Assembly: GCA_964527925.1 (NCBI GenBank)
Contig: CAZGQO010000014.1
Span: 1 to 64,000, forward strand
Length of the DNA: 64,000 nt
DNA from: Ch128b sp964527925
Lineage (GTDB): Bacteria; Bacteroidota; Ignavibacteria; Ch128b
Reading direction: 5' to 3'
The position numbers were made by a program, and so were the translations under genes. How positions within the stretch are numbered: the stretch's first letter is position 1; every line of letters starts with the position of its first letter. This document shows positions 9,120-17,947 of this stretch, one piece after another. The notes under the pieces were generated by a model. That model ran no database searches. It was not told where the DNA came from and saw nothing but the letters and a program-made list of their open reading frames with translations.

Positions 9120-9195
9120 ATTTAATTCAAAAATAAAGAAGCATCAAAAATTTCAAAACTTTAATGAGAGTATTTTTATAAATACGATTTCTTGA

Positions 9196-10107
9196 TTAAC
9201 TCAGTTCGAGATTTTTTCCTGTGATTATTTCATATAACTGCAAATATTTTTCACTTGTTTTTCTTATGACTTCTTCTGGTAATTTCGGTGCTGGTGGTTG
9301 TCTGTTAAATCCAATAGAAATTAGATAATCTCTCAAGTATTGTTTATCCAGACTTTCCTGCGCCTGACCTGGTGAATATTTTTCAATCTGCCAGAATCGA
9401 GTTGAATCAGGAGTTAGCAGTTCATCAATTAAAATTATTTTACCATCGATTTTTCCGAATTCCATTTTTGTATCCGCCATAATTATTCCGCGAGTGAATG
9501 CATATTCATAACATGCTTTATAAATCTGAATTGTTTTTGATTTGATAAATTCAATAACTTCATCTCCAACTCTTTTCTTCGCCTCTTCTTCTGTTATGTT
9601 CAAATCGTGTTTCCCTACTTCTTCTTTTGTTGAAGGAGTAAAAATAGGGTACGGCATTCTATCAGATTGTTTCAATCCATCAGGAAGCTGAATCCCACAA
9701 ATGGATTTAGATTTTTTGTATTCTTCCCACGCTGAACCTGAAAGATAACCACGAACAACACTTTCAATTGGAATTACTTCGGTCTTTTTAACAAGCATTG
9801 ATCGATGTTTTAAATCATCAAGATAGGGTTTACATACATCTGGAAATTTTTCAACATCTGTAGTAATCAAATGATTATCAACAATTTCATTTGTAAATCT
9901 AAACCAGAACTCGGATAACTTAGTCAGGACAATTCCTTTGTAAGGGATTCCATCTTCCATTACAACATCAAATGCGGAGACTCTATCTGTTGATACTATT
10001 AAAAGAGAATCACCGAGATTATAAATATCTCTTACTTTTCCTCTTTTAAGTAATTGGAGACTACTAAAATTTGTTTGAAGTAAAACTTTATTTCCGATTG
10101 AACTCAT
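9196..10107 (-). CDS. purC: Phosphoribosylaminoimidazole-succinocarboxamide synthase
   Basis: SAICAR synthetase of purine biosynthesis, 303 residues, in the longer size class of the family. It shows KRGKVRDIYNLGDSLLIVS at the N-terminus, STDRVSAFDVV, PIESVVRGYLSGSAW, and the C-terminal IIMADTKMEFG and DELLTPDSTRFW. It starts 1 bp from the end of the upstream lipoprotein gene on the same strand. No other pur gene is adjacent; purA is at 60817-62085. Confidence 0.96.
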   Translation of the reverse strand: MSSIGNKVLLQTNFSSLQLLKRGKVRDIYNLGDSLLIVSTDRVSAFDVVMEDGIPYKGIVLTKLSEFWFRFTNEIVDNHLITTDVEKFPDVCKPYLDDLKHRSMLVKKTEVIPIESVVRGYLSGSAWEEYKKSKSICGIQLPDGLKQSDRMPYPIFTPSTKEEVGKHDLNITEEEAKKRVGDEVIEFIKSKTIQIYKACYEYAFTRGIIMADTKMEFGKIDGKIILIDELLTPDSTRFWQIEKYSPGQAQESLDKQYLRDYLISIGFNRQPPAPKLPEEVIRKTSEKYLQLYEIITGKNLELS

Positions 10108-10108
10108 A

Positions 10109-10498
10109 TCAATTAATTTTTATTAAAGTATCAAGATATTTTTCTTCTTCCTGATAAAACCTGAAAAAGTAGTCTTTGTTTGATTGTAGTAAAAAATCAT
10201 CCGTTATTGTAATGAGCCCAAGAATCAAAATGCAAGGGATTCCTTTTTTGACCTTTGAATAATACTTAACATAAATTGTATCGCCTGCTTGAAAAGTTTC
10301 TTTCGTATGGAATTCATTGCAAGGAGTGGGAACAGTTAAATCGACTTTTAATGTTAACTTTCCTCTCTCATTCGAAAGCATCTGAATTTTTTGTACTCCT
10401 GCCCATTGATAGAAAATATATTCATCTTCAAAATCAGAAATGGAACAGGAATTAATAAATACTAAAATTATAAAACCAATGAAGTAAATAATTTTCAT
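10109..10498 (-). CDS. Small putative lipoprotein, function unknown
   Basis: A 129-residue protein opening with a hydrophobic signal and the lipobox-like INSC (Cys near 18). The mature part is about 110 residues with no family I recognise. It contains two further cysteines (PTPC and IPC), which could form a disulfide. It lies between the SDR gene (9-bp gap) and purC (1-bp gap), so it is probably co-transcribed. The reading frame and signal make it a believable gene. Confidence 0.65.
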   Translation of the reverse strand: MKIIYFIGFIILVFINSCSISDFEDEYIFYQWAGVQKIQMLSNERGKLTLKVDLTVPTPCNEFHTKETFQAGDTIYVKYYSKVKKGIPCILILGLITITDDFLLQSNKDYFFRFYQEEEKYLDTLIKIN

Positions 10499-10507
10499 TT
10501 TGAAAAC

Positions 10508-11257
10508 TCACCTTGCACAGGTTAGATGTCTTCCGCCATCAATTGCAATAGTTTCTCCTGTAATCCAACCAGCTTTTTCTGAAGATAAAAAGAAAATTAA
10601 ATCAGCTATTTCTTCTGGACTGCCAACTCTCCCAATTGGATGCGTAGTTTTACTTCTCTCGAGAAATTGATTGTATGTTTCTAAATCCATTCCAGAATTG
10701 AGATGACAATTAGTAACCACAACACCAGGATTTACTGCATTAACTCGAATTCCCTTTGGTGCCAGTTCCAGTGCTGCACATCTTGTTAAATGATCAACTC
10801 CTGCTTTACTTACACAATAAGCCAGAATATTTGGAAAGCTTCTTAATCCAGTCACGCTCGATACATTAACAATAGATCCTTTTCTTTTCTCAAGAAGTGG
10901 AATACACAAATTCATTAAATGAAAAATTGAAGTAAGATTGGTTTCCATCATTTCGTTCCATTCATCAAGTGAAGTGTTTTCAATATTTCCATTTCTGAGT
11001 ATTCCCGCTGAATTGACAAGAACATCGAGTTCATAATTTTTATTGCGTAAATAATCAACAAGTTTTAATCTATCATCTTTTTTCGATAAATCTGCTTGAA
11101 AAGTATCAATTGAATCAGAGAATTCATTTTTTAGCTCTTCTAATTTAGATTTATTTCTTCCAACGCCAATCACAAAAAATTTTTCAGAGAGAAATTTTTT
11201 AAGTGTTGCAAGACCAATTCCGCTTGTTGCACCTGTTATTAGAGCAGTTTTTTGCAT
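10508..11257 (-). CDS. SDR family NAD(P)-dependent oxidoreductase
   Basis: A 249-residue classical short-chain dehydrogenase. The cofactor motif TGATSGIG is at residues 7-14, NSAG near 86, catalytic Ser in NVSSVTG, and YCVSK near 152-156. The ending WITGETIAIDGG is typical of FabG-like enzymes. The substrate cannot be inferred; 3-oxoacyl-ACP reductase-like or sugar-alcohol dehydrogenase roles are both possible. A TATTTTTG box at 11290-11297 on this strand is a possible -7 element. Confidence 0.88.
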   Translation of the reverse strand: MQKTALITGATSGIGLATLKKFLSEKFFVIGVGRNKSKLEELKNEFSDSIDTFQADLSKKDDRLKLVDYLRNKNYELDVLVNSAGILRNGNIENTSLDEWNEMMETNLTSIFHLMNLCIPLLEKRKGSIVNVSSVTGLRSFPNILAYCVSKAGVDHLTRCAALELAPKGIRVNAVNPGVVVTNCHLNSGMDLETYNQFLERSKTTHPIGRVGSPEEIADLIFFLSSEKAGWITGETIAIDGGRHLTCAR

Positions 11258-11400
11258 TCCAATTCCCTTTATTTTTTATCTATTCTTTTCAAAAATAAAA
11301 ATATTATGTGTAAATCATGGAGATCAAAGTATGAAATGATCTTCTGAAATTTTTTTGAATTAAGGCAGGTTTTGAGGTTAGAATTAATCGAGATATCAAA

Positions 11401-11430
11401 AAATAAAAAACCCGACTTAGGTGGGGTTTT
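11401..11430 (-). terminator. Terminator downstream of tRNA-Phe
   Basis: On the minus strand AAAACCC (11424-11430) pairs with GGGTTTT (11407-11413) around a 10-nt loop. A T-rich tail runs to 11401. It sits 1 bp past the mature tRNA end. Confidence 0.75.
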
Positions 11431-11431
11431 G

Positions 11432-11504
11432 TGGGCAGAGACGGAATCGAACCGCCGACACATGGATTTTCAGTCCATTGCTCTACCAACTGAGCTATCT
11501 GCCC
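11432..11504 (-). tRNA. tRNA-Phe (GAA)
   Basis: A 73-nt cloverleaf on the minus strand. The acceptor GGGCAGA pairs with TCTGCCC. The D arm is GCTC/GAGC. The anticodon arm is ATGGA-CTGAAAA-TCCAT with anticodon GAA, and the T arm carries GTTCGATTC. The discriminator base is A. CCA is not encoded. Confidence 0.97.
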
Positions 11505-11524
11505 ATCATTTCAAAAAGCTGGTA

Positions 11525-11532
11525 CAAAAATA
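11525..11532 (-). promoter_or_regulatory. Putative -7 element for tRNA-Phe
   Basis: TATTTTTG on the minus strand fits TAnnTTTG and would start transcription about 14 nt before the tRNA. The sequence 19 bp upstream is TTTA, a 3/4 match to the TTTG -33 box. Confidence 0.5.
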
Positions 11533-11564
11533 AGAAATTGAGATAAAAAATTAAAGCAGGCAGG

Positions 11565-12122
11565 TCAACGCGGAACTACTTGATATCCAGTTATTGGATA
11601 ATGAACTTCAATTTCCCTTTTTACCATTTTATCAAGGAATGGTTTGATTTTTTCTTTTTCAGTTGGTGAAAGATAATCAATGATTAATTTACCGTTAAGA
11701 TGGTCAATTTCGTGCTGTAGAACTCGCGCAGCTAACCCATCAAAATCTTCAATATGTTCTTTTAGTTCAATATCATTATATTTTAATCTAATTTTCTCTG
11801 GTCTTTTAACATTAACTCTCAAACCTGGAAGTGAAAGGCAGCCTTCTTCCATAACTGATTCGCTTTCACTTAAAATAATTTTTGGATTTATAACAACCAT
11901 AGGTTTGGTATTTTCATAACCTTCAACTTTGGAAATATCTGCAATCAGAACCTGAAGTCTTTGTCCAACCTGAGTTGCGGCAAGGCCTATTCCATCACTT
12001 TTATCCATTGTTTCAAACATATCGTTAATGAACATCAAAAGTTTATCGTCTATCTTTGTGACTTTCCGTGCTTTTTGCCTTAAAATCTGATCACCGTAAA
12101 CATTTATTGGTAAAACAGCCAT
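11565..12122 (-). CDS. def: Peptide deformylase
   Basis: Removes the N-formyl group from new polypeptides. 185 residues. All three family motifs are intact: GIGLAATQ (44-51), EGCLSLPG with zinc-ligand Cys95, and QHEIDH with ligands His137 and His141 and catalytic Glu138. It is monocistronic or the first gene of its group; a TAAATTTG box at 12167-12174 on this strand could be its -7 element. No fmt gene is adjacent. Confidence 0.96.
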   Translation of the reverse strand: MAVLPINVYGDQILRQKARKVTKIDDKLLMFINDMFETMDKSDGIGLAATQVGQRLQVLIADISKVEGYENTKPMVVINPKIILSESESVMEEGCLSLPGLRVNVKRPEKIRLKYNDIELKEHIEDFDGLAARVLQHEIDHLNGKLIIDYLSPTEKEKIKPFLDKMVKREIEVHYPITGYQVVPR

Positions 12123-12182
12123 AAATTAATTTCCTTTCTTATATCATTTTCATCAATTAAACCATTCAAATTTAAATAAAGT

Positions 12183-12506
12183 TTATCGAAATTTTTCAGG
12201 GATTGAGTAATAAGTTGTAATCTCCACACTCGATGAGTTAAAGTATCCGATTGAAATTATTTTTATTCCGCCCTCCTGCTTGAAAATTTTTAGAGAACAA
12301 ATCTTTTTATTCGATTCAATTATGTCTTTGTATGTTGCATCTTTTTTGTAAGGTATATTATCTATTGCCCAGATTACTCCACGCATTGCATTCTTATAAG
12401 CAAATACAATATCATCCTCAACACTTGAAGAATCAGACGCAACTGATTGTCCATTAACATAACCCGTTAACAAAAAGAAAAAAAAGAGGGGAAATAAATA
12501 TTTCAT
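12183..12506 (-). CDS. Small secreted protein, function unknown
   Basis: A 107-residue product with a clear signal peptide (MKYLFPLFFFFLLTGYVNGQ). The mature part is about 87 residues, starts with an acidic serine-rich segment and has no recognised domain. It contains one cysteine (KKICSLK). It lies between def and tRNA-Gln on the same strand. The signal peptide and full-length reading frame support a real gene. Confidence 0.65.
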   Translation of the reverse strand: MKYLFPLFFFFLLTGYVNGQSVASDSSSVEDDIVFAYKNAMRGVIWAIDNIPYKKDATYKDIIESNKKICSLKIFKQEGGIKIISIGYFNSSSVEITTYYSIPEKFR

Positions 12507-12596
12507 ATCGTTACTCTTTTATTTTTAAAATAGCCTTATTAGAACTTCAATAATAAAGATTCGATTAAAATCTAAAGGAGATTTTTTTGAGAAGAG

Positions 12597-12669
12597 CTGC
12601 CCCGCCAGGGATCGAACCTGGAGTCTTCTGATCCAGAGTCAGACGTGTTGCCAATTACACCACGGGGCA
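12597..12669 (-). tRNA. tRNA-Gln (CTG)
   Basis: A 73-nt cloverleaf on the minus strand. The acceptor TGCCCCG pairs with CGGGGCA, and the discriminator is G as usual for tRNA-Gln. The anticodon arm is TCTGA-CTCTGGA-TCAGA with anticodon CTG (reads CAG). The T arm is CCAGG-TTCGATC-CCTGG. CCA is not encoded. Confidence 0.95.
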
Positions 12670-12696
12670 AAATTTCAAATAATAAAATTCGCAGTT

Positions 12697-12727
12697 CAAA
12701 TTTATGACTAAGTCAAAAAATCTCAAA
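12697..12727 (-). promoter_or_regulatory. Promoter of tRNA-Gln
   Basis: On the minus strand TTTG (12724-12727), a 19-bp spacer and TAAATTTG (12697-12704) match the Bacteroidota sigma-ABfr consensus exactly. The start point would be about 20 nt before the tRNA. Confidence 0.7.
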
Positions 12728-12786
12728 AAATTGAAATTATCTTTTGATTTTTAATTCTTTCCATTTATCATTGATAAAAAGAATTC

Positions 12787-13638
12787 ATGAATATGTTTAA
12801 GCCAATGAATTTGTTCTTCATCTTAATCACACTTTTGATAAGTATTCAAGAATTGAATTCTCAAAATCTTTTTGTTGAAAAAACTATTTCTCTCGATTTC
12901 GAAATACAGGATATTTCAATCAATGAGAACAAAGATTATATTTTAATCATCTCAAAAGAGACTAATGAACTAATTAAAATTGATAACAATGGAAAAATTT
13001 TGAATCGAATTGGCGGATTTGGATGGAGTGAAAGTCAATTTGATTATCCTTCAAGCATTGTCTCAACAGCCATAGATATTTATGTCGCAGATTTTAATAA
13101 TCATAGAATTCAACGATTTGATAACAAATTAAATTTTATATCTCAACTCCAGAATTCTGATTTGATAAATTTTGAATATCCTGTTTCCATAAGCTTATCA
13201 TCAAAAGGTGAACTTTATATACTCGATTCGAAAAATAAAAAAATATTGAAGGTCAATGGATTCAGTAAATTAGAAAGAACTTTTGGAAATTATGAAAGCG
13301 GCAGAATTATCCTTTTGAACCCAACGAAAATAAAGATTGACCAGAATCAAATAATTTATGTTCTTGATACCGACAAATTGATTTTATTCGACCAGTATGG
13401 AAATTACTTAAAAATCATTCCTCTTGTAGATGAAGTGATTGACTTTTTCGTTCTGACCGAATCAATATTAATTCTAACCGAAGACAATTTATACTTATTA
13501 AAAAATCAACAGATTGAAAAACTAAATTTAATTTTTCCAGAGAGAATAGAGAAAAAATTTAAATCAATAAAAGTAAGTGATGGGAAAATTTACTTAGTTG
13601 CAGAAAATAAAATTTTGATTTTACGAGAGGTAAATTAA
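12787..13638 (+). CDS. Secreted NHL-repeat beta-propeller-like protein
   Basis: A 283-residue protein with a signal peptide (MNLFFILITLLISI up to LNSQ). It contains NHL-type repeats, clearest around residues 85-125: YPSSIVSTAIDIYVADFNN, then HRIQRFD. A second copy is at YPVSISLSSKGELYILDS. This implies a six-bladed propeller binding protein or ligand at the cell surface, though the copy number is low and some blades are degenerate. No catalytic motif is seen. It converges on rpmB and shares a bidirectional terminator. Two in-frame ATGs, at 12793 and 12805, are alternative starts. Confidence 0.75.
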   Translation: MNMFKPMNLFFILITLLISIQELNSQNLFVEKTISLDFEIQDISINENKDYILIISKETNELIKIDNNGKILNRIGGFGWSESQFDYPSSIVSTAIDIYVADFNNHRIQRFDNKLNFISQLQNSDLINFEYPVSISLSSKGELYILDSKNKKILKVNGFSKLERTFGNYESGRIILLNPTKIKIDQNQIIYVLDTDKLILFDQYGNYLKIIPLVDEVIDFFVLTESILILTEDNLYLLKNQQIEKLNLIFPERIEKKFKSIKVSDGKIYLVAENKILILREVN

Positions 13639-13663
13639 AAGCCGCATTAATTAAGCGGCTTTT
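13637..13663. terminator. Bidirectional terminator between the NHL gene and rpmB
   Basis: A 9-bp perfect stem, AAAAGCCGC (13637-13645) with GCGGCTTTT (13655-13663), and a 9-nt loop. The ends give a T run on both strands. The right arm encodes the last residues of L28 (Leu-Lys-Ala-Ala), and its stop codon sits in the loop. Confidence 0.85.
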
Positions 13664-13842
13664 AAAACTTTACCTGATTTAATGCAATTTGTACAAACAC
13701 GGATGGTCTTAACAGATCGACCAACTTTTGCCCTTACTTTTTGTAAATTTGGTAACCATCTTCTTCTTGTGCGATTATGAGCATGAGATACATTGTTACC
13801 ATAAATGGGCTTTTTTCCACATATTTCACATACTCTGGCCAT
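13651..13842 (-). CDS. rpmB: 50S ribosomal protein L28 (bL28)
   Basis: A 63-residue basic ribosomal protein of the large subunit. It is the zinc-binding form: CEIC (Cys5, Cys8) and CTNC (Cys50, Cys53). The central HAHNRTRRRW is the family hallmark. It has its own promoter with both boxes and ends inside a terminator. The L33 gene that often follows is not present here. Confidence 0.97.
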   Translation of the reverse strand: MARVCEICGKKPIYGNNVSHAHNRTRRRWLPNLQKVRAKVGRSVKTIRVCTNCIKSGKVLKAA

Positions 13843-13866
13843 TTCATTTTCCTTTCATTTGAGACA

Positions 13867-13898
13867 CAAATTTATTAAAGCCTTGATTTTTATCCAAA
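13867..13898 (-). promoter_or_regulatory. Promoter of rpmB
   Basis: On the minus strand TTTG (13895-13898), a 20-bp spacer and TAAATTTG (13867-13874) form a full Bacteroidota-type promoter about 25 bp upstream of the rpmB start codon. Confidence 0.7.
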
Positions 13899-13964
13899 TT
13901 GTTCACCTAAAATTTTCACCTCGTCTTTTATTCTAATAAACTAATGATCAATTGACTGAATAGT

Positions 13965-15440
13965 TCATTTAAAGTTGGAATCAAACTTTCTGATGTCAAA
14001 AACCTCTCCATTGATAATTACATAAACAATTTTCCCTTCCGAATTTCTCAAAATAAAATTCGCACTATGGCCAATTAGTTTTTTTGACTCTCTCAATGGG
14101 TATCTGGTTGTGCTGATCATTTTATCAAGAATAGACTCTTTTTGAATTCCGTTAAAATCTCCCTGATAAATAATCGTTGTAATCCCATTTTGTAATAAAA
14201 GTTCATGATTAAATTTTTGTAATTCTTCAAAATTGGCTAGAACTTTCTCATACACTCTTCCGAATTCAAGTCTTAATCCTTCAGCATTAAGTGTATCAAA
14301 ACCAAAGTAAGTACTTAAATCTCCAATATCTGAAACATTGTAAATTCTAACATATCGATTTCTTAGTGAATCAAACTTTTCAGTATAAGAAATTCCAATA
14401 TCAACCAGATATTCAATTGAATCTTTGATCACAATTACATTTTTAATCAATAGATCAAAAAACAATCTTTCGTTTTCAGGAATATCAAAAAATTTCTCCG
14501 CTTGATATCGATTATAATTTTCCGTTGCGATTGAGTAAACAGATTTAACGAATGCAATAAAATTCATTTTTCTAACTTCTTGTTTTTCGAAATCGTTGAA
14601 GTATCCACCGGACTCGATCAAAATTGTGCTTGATCCCCATTTCTGAAAATTATCACCAAAAGCTCGTGGTTCAAATTCATCATCATATCTTGCAACCACA
14701 CCAGGATAAAATTTCTCAATGGTTTCTTTAATTTCAACACATAATTGTAATGCTCTCTTTCTTATTTCATTTATATTTTTTTCATAATCAAAAGCTGGAG
14801 CAAGGAGTGCAATTGCAGCCGGTCTGCCAGTTTTTCCAACTGAGTTGTTGCTATATTGATCATGCAAATTAAAAGCGAAATGTGGCTGCAGAGAATCTCT
14901 AATTGATTTCAAAATCTTTCCTTCAGGCGTTTGTAATCGTAAAGCATCTCGATTAATATCAATCTCCTGATAATTTCTTCTCTCAAATGCATGCGTTCCA
15001 TCAGGATTAAGAACTGGAATTATGTATAAAGTGATTTTATCAAAGATGTATTGAGAGTAATCTTTTTCGTTAATCAAAAAATTTATAAAATCTAACAATG
15101 ACAGTGAAGCTGTTGATTCATCACCGTGCATTTGAGACCAAAGAAGAATTTTCACTTCGCCCTTGCCAAATTTGACTAATTTAATTGGCCGCTTTTTGAA
15201 TGATTCACCTATTATTTTTGATTCAAATTGATTGTCACTTCGTTTAATAAGTGAATCTAAAATCTTGTGATAAAATTCAACTTCAAATCTTCGTGTCTTA
15301 ATCTGAGCAATATAATATCTATCATATTGATTGATGTATTGAAAAAGAAGTTGATCAATATTGAAAACTTGAGAATGTAGATTTTTACTTATCATAAAAA
15401 AGATGGTGATAATTATTGGTAATTTATTCATTTGAATCAT
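13965..15440 (-). CDS. Secreted M14 family zinc carboxypeptidase
   Basis: A 491-residue protein with a signal peptide (MNKLPIIITIFF up to LHSQ). The M14 zinc site is visible: HGDE with His105 and Glu108, His193 in NLHDQ, and the catalytic Glu276 in LIESGG. NPDG near 145 and NRDALR near 163 are further substrate-site motifs. It probably trims peptides in the periplasm or outside the cell. The C-terminal 200 residues are unassigned. ATG 15431 (MNKLPII) is an equally good start. Transcription may begin in the palindrome shared with the redoxin gene. Confidence 0.88.
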   Translation of the reverse strand: MIQMNKLPIIITIFFMISKNLHSQVFNIDQLLFQYINQYDRYYIAQIKTRRFEVEFYHKILDSLIKRSDNQFESKIIGESFKKRPIKLVKFGKGEVKILLWSQMHGDESTASLSLLDFINFLINEKDYSQYIFDKITLYIIPVLNPDGTHAFERRNYQEIDINRDALRLQTPEGKILKSIRDSLQPHFAFNLHDQYSNNSVGKTGRPAAIALLAPAFDYEKNINEIRKRALQLCVEIKETIEKFYPGVVARYDDEFEPRAFGDNFQKWGSSTILIESGGYFNDFEKQEVRKMNFIAFVKSVYSIATENYNRYQAEKFFDIPENERLFFDLLIKNVIVIKDSIEYLVDIGISYTEKFDSLRNRYVRIYNVSDIGDLSTYFGFDTLNAEGLRLEFGRVYEKVLANFEELQKFNHELLLQNGITTIIYQGDFNGIQKESILDKMISTTRYPLRESKKLIGHSANFILRNSEGKIVYVIINGEVFDIRKFDSNFK

Positions 15441-15444
15441 TTGA

Positions 15445-15465
15445 TTAATTTTGATACAAAATTAA
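15445..15465. promoter_or_regulatory. Palindromic divergent promoter
   Basis: TTAATTTTG-ATA-CAAAATTAA is a perfect 9-bp inverted repeat with a 3-bp centre. Each arm contains TAATTTTG, a match to the TAnnTTTG -7 box, one facing the redoxin gene and one facing the carboxypeptidase gene. No good TTTG box is seen at the normal distance on either side. Confidence 0.45.
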
Positions 15466-15480
15466 TAAGAAAGGAACGAT

Positions 15481-16020
15481 ATGGCTACTGAAAAACTTAA
15501 AATTGGAGATAAAGTTCCAGATTTTAATTTAATCGGAATAGATGAAAAGTATTACTCACTTGATTCATTCAAGGATAAAAAATTACTCTGCATAATTTTT
15601 AGCTGTAACCACTGCCCATATGTTAAAGCTTATGAAGATAGAATTATTGCAATTCAGAAAGAGTTTGAAAAAGATTTACAGATTGTAGCGATTAATTCAA
15701 ACGATGAAATAAACTATCCCGAAGATTCATTTGAGAACATGAAGATCAGATCAAAAGAAAAAGGGTACAACTTTTCATATTTAAGAGATGCTGATCAAAA
15801 AGTTGCCGAAGCGTACGGTGCAACTCACACTCCAGAAATTTTTCTTTTTGATTCAGAAAGAAAATTACAATATCACGGCAGAATTGATGATAACTGGAAT
15901 TATCCAAATCAGGTAAAAGAACCGTACTTGAAAAACGCAATCCTTCAACTTTTAAACGGAGAAGAAGTTAAGATAAAAGAAACATATTCAATTGGATGCA
16001 CAATCAAGTGGAAATATTGA
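15481..16020 (+). CDS. Thioredoxin-like/AhpC-TSA family redox protein
   Basis: A 179-residue redoxin with no signal peptide, so probably cytoplasmic. It has the N-terminal PDFNLIGIDEKYYSLDSF and a CNHC active-site motif (Cys42, Cys45) followed by PYVKAYEDR. That motif is typical of the peroxiredoxin-like thioredoxin family. A third cysteine lies near the C-terminus (SIGCTIKW). The ATG has AAAGGA upstream. Its redox partner is not in the window. Peroxidase versus disulfide reductase activity cannot be told apart from sequence. Confidence 0.85.
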   Translation: MATEKLKIGDKVPDFNLIGIDEKYYSLDSFKDKKLLCIIFSCNHCPYVKAYEDRIIAIQKEFEKDLQIVAINSNDEINYPEDSFENMKIRSKEKGYNFSYLRDADQKVAEAYGATHTPEIFLFDSERKLQYHGRIDDNWNYPNQVKEPYLKNAILQLLNGEEVKIKETYSIGCTIKWKY

Positions 16021-16066
16021 TTATTGATTGAGAGATTAAAACTGAAAAACTATAAGAAAATTTCTA

Positions 16067-16681
16067 TCAGGGAGTGAATCCAAAGTTTAGAGTTATAAAA
16101 ATTCCACCAAGATCTTTTCTCTTAAAACCTTCGAGATTTTCAATGCCTTCTCCGAAGAAATGAACAAATTGATATTTAACAGAAATTCCAATTGGATTTT
16201 TTCTATCGTAACCAAAATAAGAACCAAGACCTATTGAACCTCCCAGAGTATATCTCGCCTGAGCATATTTGAAACTCGTGAAAAACTCATACTTGTACGG
16301 AGTTGTGATTGTCATCGCAGGACCAATAGAAGCCTGAATAAATGGTCTAAAATTATCAAGTATATCATCTTTGAAAAGTCGATATCGCAAACCAAGATTT
16401 AATGGCAAAATAAAAACACGATTCTTTTTTCCAACGACATAAACATTTCCCCAATAATCATAATATTCGAACTCTTGTGCATCTTTTGACTCGGAAAACA
16501 TTAAATCTCCAAAAAATGAAATTGTAGGACTAATTTCTTTATTGTAAGTTAAACCAATCCCCAATCCACCTTCTGAAAAATGAAGATCAAAAAACATATT
16601 TGTGTAAAGCTTTTCCTGTGCAAAGGAAAAAATATTTAGAGAAAACAACATCAAGCCTATTAACAAAAAAATTTTTTTCAT
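16067..16681 (-). CDS. Outer-membrane beta-barrel protein, function unknown
   Basis: A 204-residue protein with a signal peptide (MKKIFLLIGLMLFSLNIFSFAQ). It shows alternating hydrophobic strands with many aromatic residues and ends in Phe (FGFTP), consistent with a small barrel of the OmpA/OprF-like type. LGLRYRLF, GSIGLGSYFGY and ISVKYQFVHFF are strand-like segments. No enzymatic motif is visible. It converges on the redoxin gene across 46 bp. Confidence 0.7.
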   Translation of the reverse strand: MKKIFLLIGLMLFSLNIFSFAQEKLYTNMFFDLHFSEGGLGIGLTYNKEISPTISFFGDLMFSESKDAQEFEYYDYWGNVYVVGKKNRVFILPLNLGLRYRLFKDDILDNFRPFIQASIGPAMTITTPYKYEFFTSFKYAQARYTLGGSIGLGSYFGYDRKNPIGISVKYQFVHFFGEGIENLEGFKRKDLGGIFITLNFGFTP

Positions 16682-16765
16682 CTTCCAACTCCTGAAAATG
16701 ACAATTTACAACCTAACTTATAAACAAAATTTACCTAAATCAAATTCCACAAGAATTTCAAAACT

Positions 16766-17947
16766 TTACCTGGTGACTTTTAAAAGCATAAATTTCAGAT
16801 ATCTTGTTTCAGGCATTCTTGGGTGAATTGGGTGATCAATCGATGCACTTCCATATTTTAATATACTGTATTCACGACCAGATTTAAGAGCAGCCGTTAA
16901 AACAATCTCTTGAAAATCGCTTTCACTCATATGATGAGAACACGATGATGTTAGAATATATCCACCTTCCTTAATCATATTAAACGCATGATTGTTTATT
17001 ACATAGTATCCTTTTTTAGCTTGAGGCACATTTTTCTTTGTTTTTGTAAAAGATGGCGGGTCAAGATTAATTACATCATATTTTCGATTTTCTTTCTTAA
17101 ACTCTTTCAACAAATCAAATGCATCTTCTTTGATGATTTCAACCTTGTTGATGTCAAAACCATTTAATTCAATATTTTCTCTGAATCTATTAAGTGATTC
17201 CTCGGAAATTTCTATTGCAGTGACTTTTCGAGCACCGCCAAGCAAAGCTGATAAAGAGAATCCTCCTTCATTACAAAACACATCAAGAACTTCTGCATCT
17301 TTAGAAATATCAATTAAATAGTGGCGGTTTTCAGTCTGGTCGAGATAAATTCCAGTTTTTTGTCCTTCGAGTAAATTTACTTTCATTTTGATCCGACCAT
17401 CAAAAATAATCTCTTCAACATTCTCGCCGTAAAGAATTTTTGTGAATCTGGGAAGTCCCTCCAGCTCTCTTGCAGTTGTATCATTTCTCAGAATAATATT
17501 TTTTGCGTTGTATTCTTTAATAAGAATGTTTGTGATGATGTCCAGATAATTTTCCAGACCTGCGGAATTAAGTTGAATGGAATAACTATTGTTATATCTA
17601 TCAATCACAAGCCCTGGAAGGAAATCGCTTTCGCTGTGAACCATTCTATAAGCAGTTCTATTTTTACAAAAAGTTTCTCGAATTTCTCTTGCTCGTTTTA
17701 ATCTTCGTGCAAAAAATTCTCTGTCGATTGGCTCTTTATTTCGAGTTAAAATTCTTACTGCAACAAGTGTATGTGGATTGAAAAAACCTGTACCTATGTA
17801 ATTTCCTTTTGAAGTAAAAACATCAACAAGACAACCGACAGGAATTATCTTATCAAATTTTTCAATCTCGTTGCTGAATACCCAGAGGTGACCTGCTTTT
17901 ACGCGTCTTTCATTCCCCTTTTTAATTGTAATTACTGGATATTCCAT
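16766..17947 (-). CDS. rlmI: Class I SAM-dependent rRNA methyltransferase (RlmI-like)
   Basis: A 393-residue enzyme of the RlmI family, which makes m5C1962 in 23S rRNA in E. coli. An N-terminal PUA-like segment (KKGNERRVKAGHLWVFSNEI) is followed by a Rossmann methyltransferase domain. That domain has DVFCNEGGFSLSALLGGA for SAM binding, NLDPPSFTK, and SSCSHHMS with the catalytic-type cysteine. Length is normal. The ATG has only a weak ribosome site (GGAGATCAGG). Exact target base is inferred from the family. Confidence 0.88.
   Translation of the reverse strand: MEYPVITIKKGNERRVKAGHLWVFSNEIEKFDKIIPVGCLVDVFTSKGNYIGTGFFNPHTLVAVRILTRNKEPIDREFFARRLKRAREIRETFCKNRTAYRMVHSESDFLPGLVIDRYNNSYSIQLNSAGLENYLDIITNILIKEYNAKNIILRNDTTARELEGLPRFTKILYGENVEEIIFDGRIKMKVNLLEGQKTGIYLDQTENRHYLIDISKDAEVLDVFCNEGGFSLSALLGGARKVTAIEISEESLNRFRENIELNGFDINKVEIIKEDAFDLLKEFKKENRKYDVINLDPPSFTKTKKNVPQAKKGYYVINNHAFNMIKEGGYILTSSCSHHMSESDFQEIVLTAALKSGREYSILKYGSASIDHPIHPRMPETRYLKFMLLKVTR

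Noticed and set aside
9128..9135. TATTTTTG on the minus strand before pgsA with TTTG 18 bp upstream
   Set aside because: The boxes fit the promoter consensus, but the start would leave a leader of only a few bases before the pgsA ATG, so I did not list it as a promoter.
11269..11489. Two overlapping open frames across the tRNA-Phe region
   Set aside because: They run through the tRNA gene and its terminator on the same strand, have no ribosome site and encode no recognisable protein.
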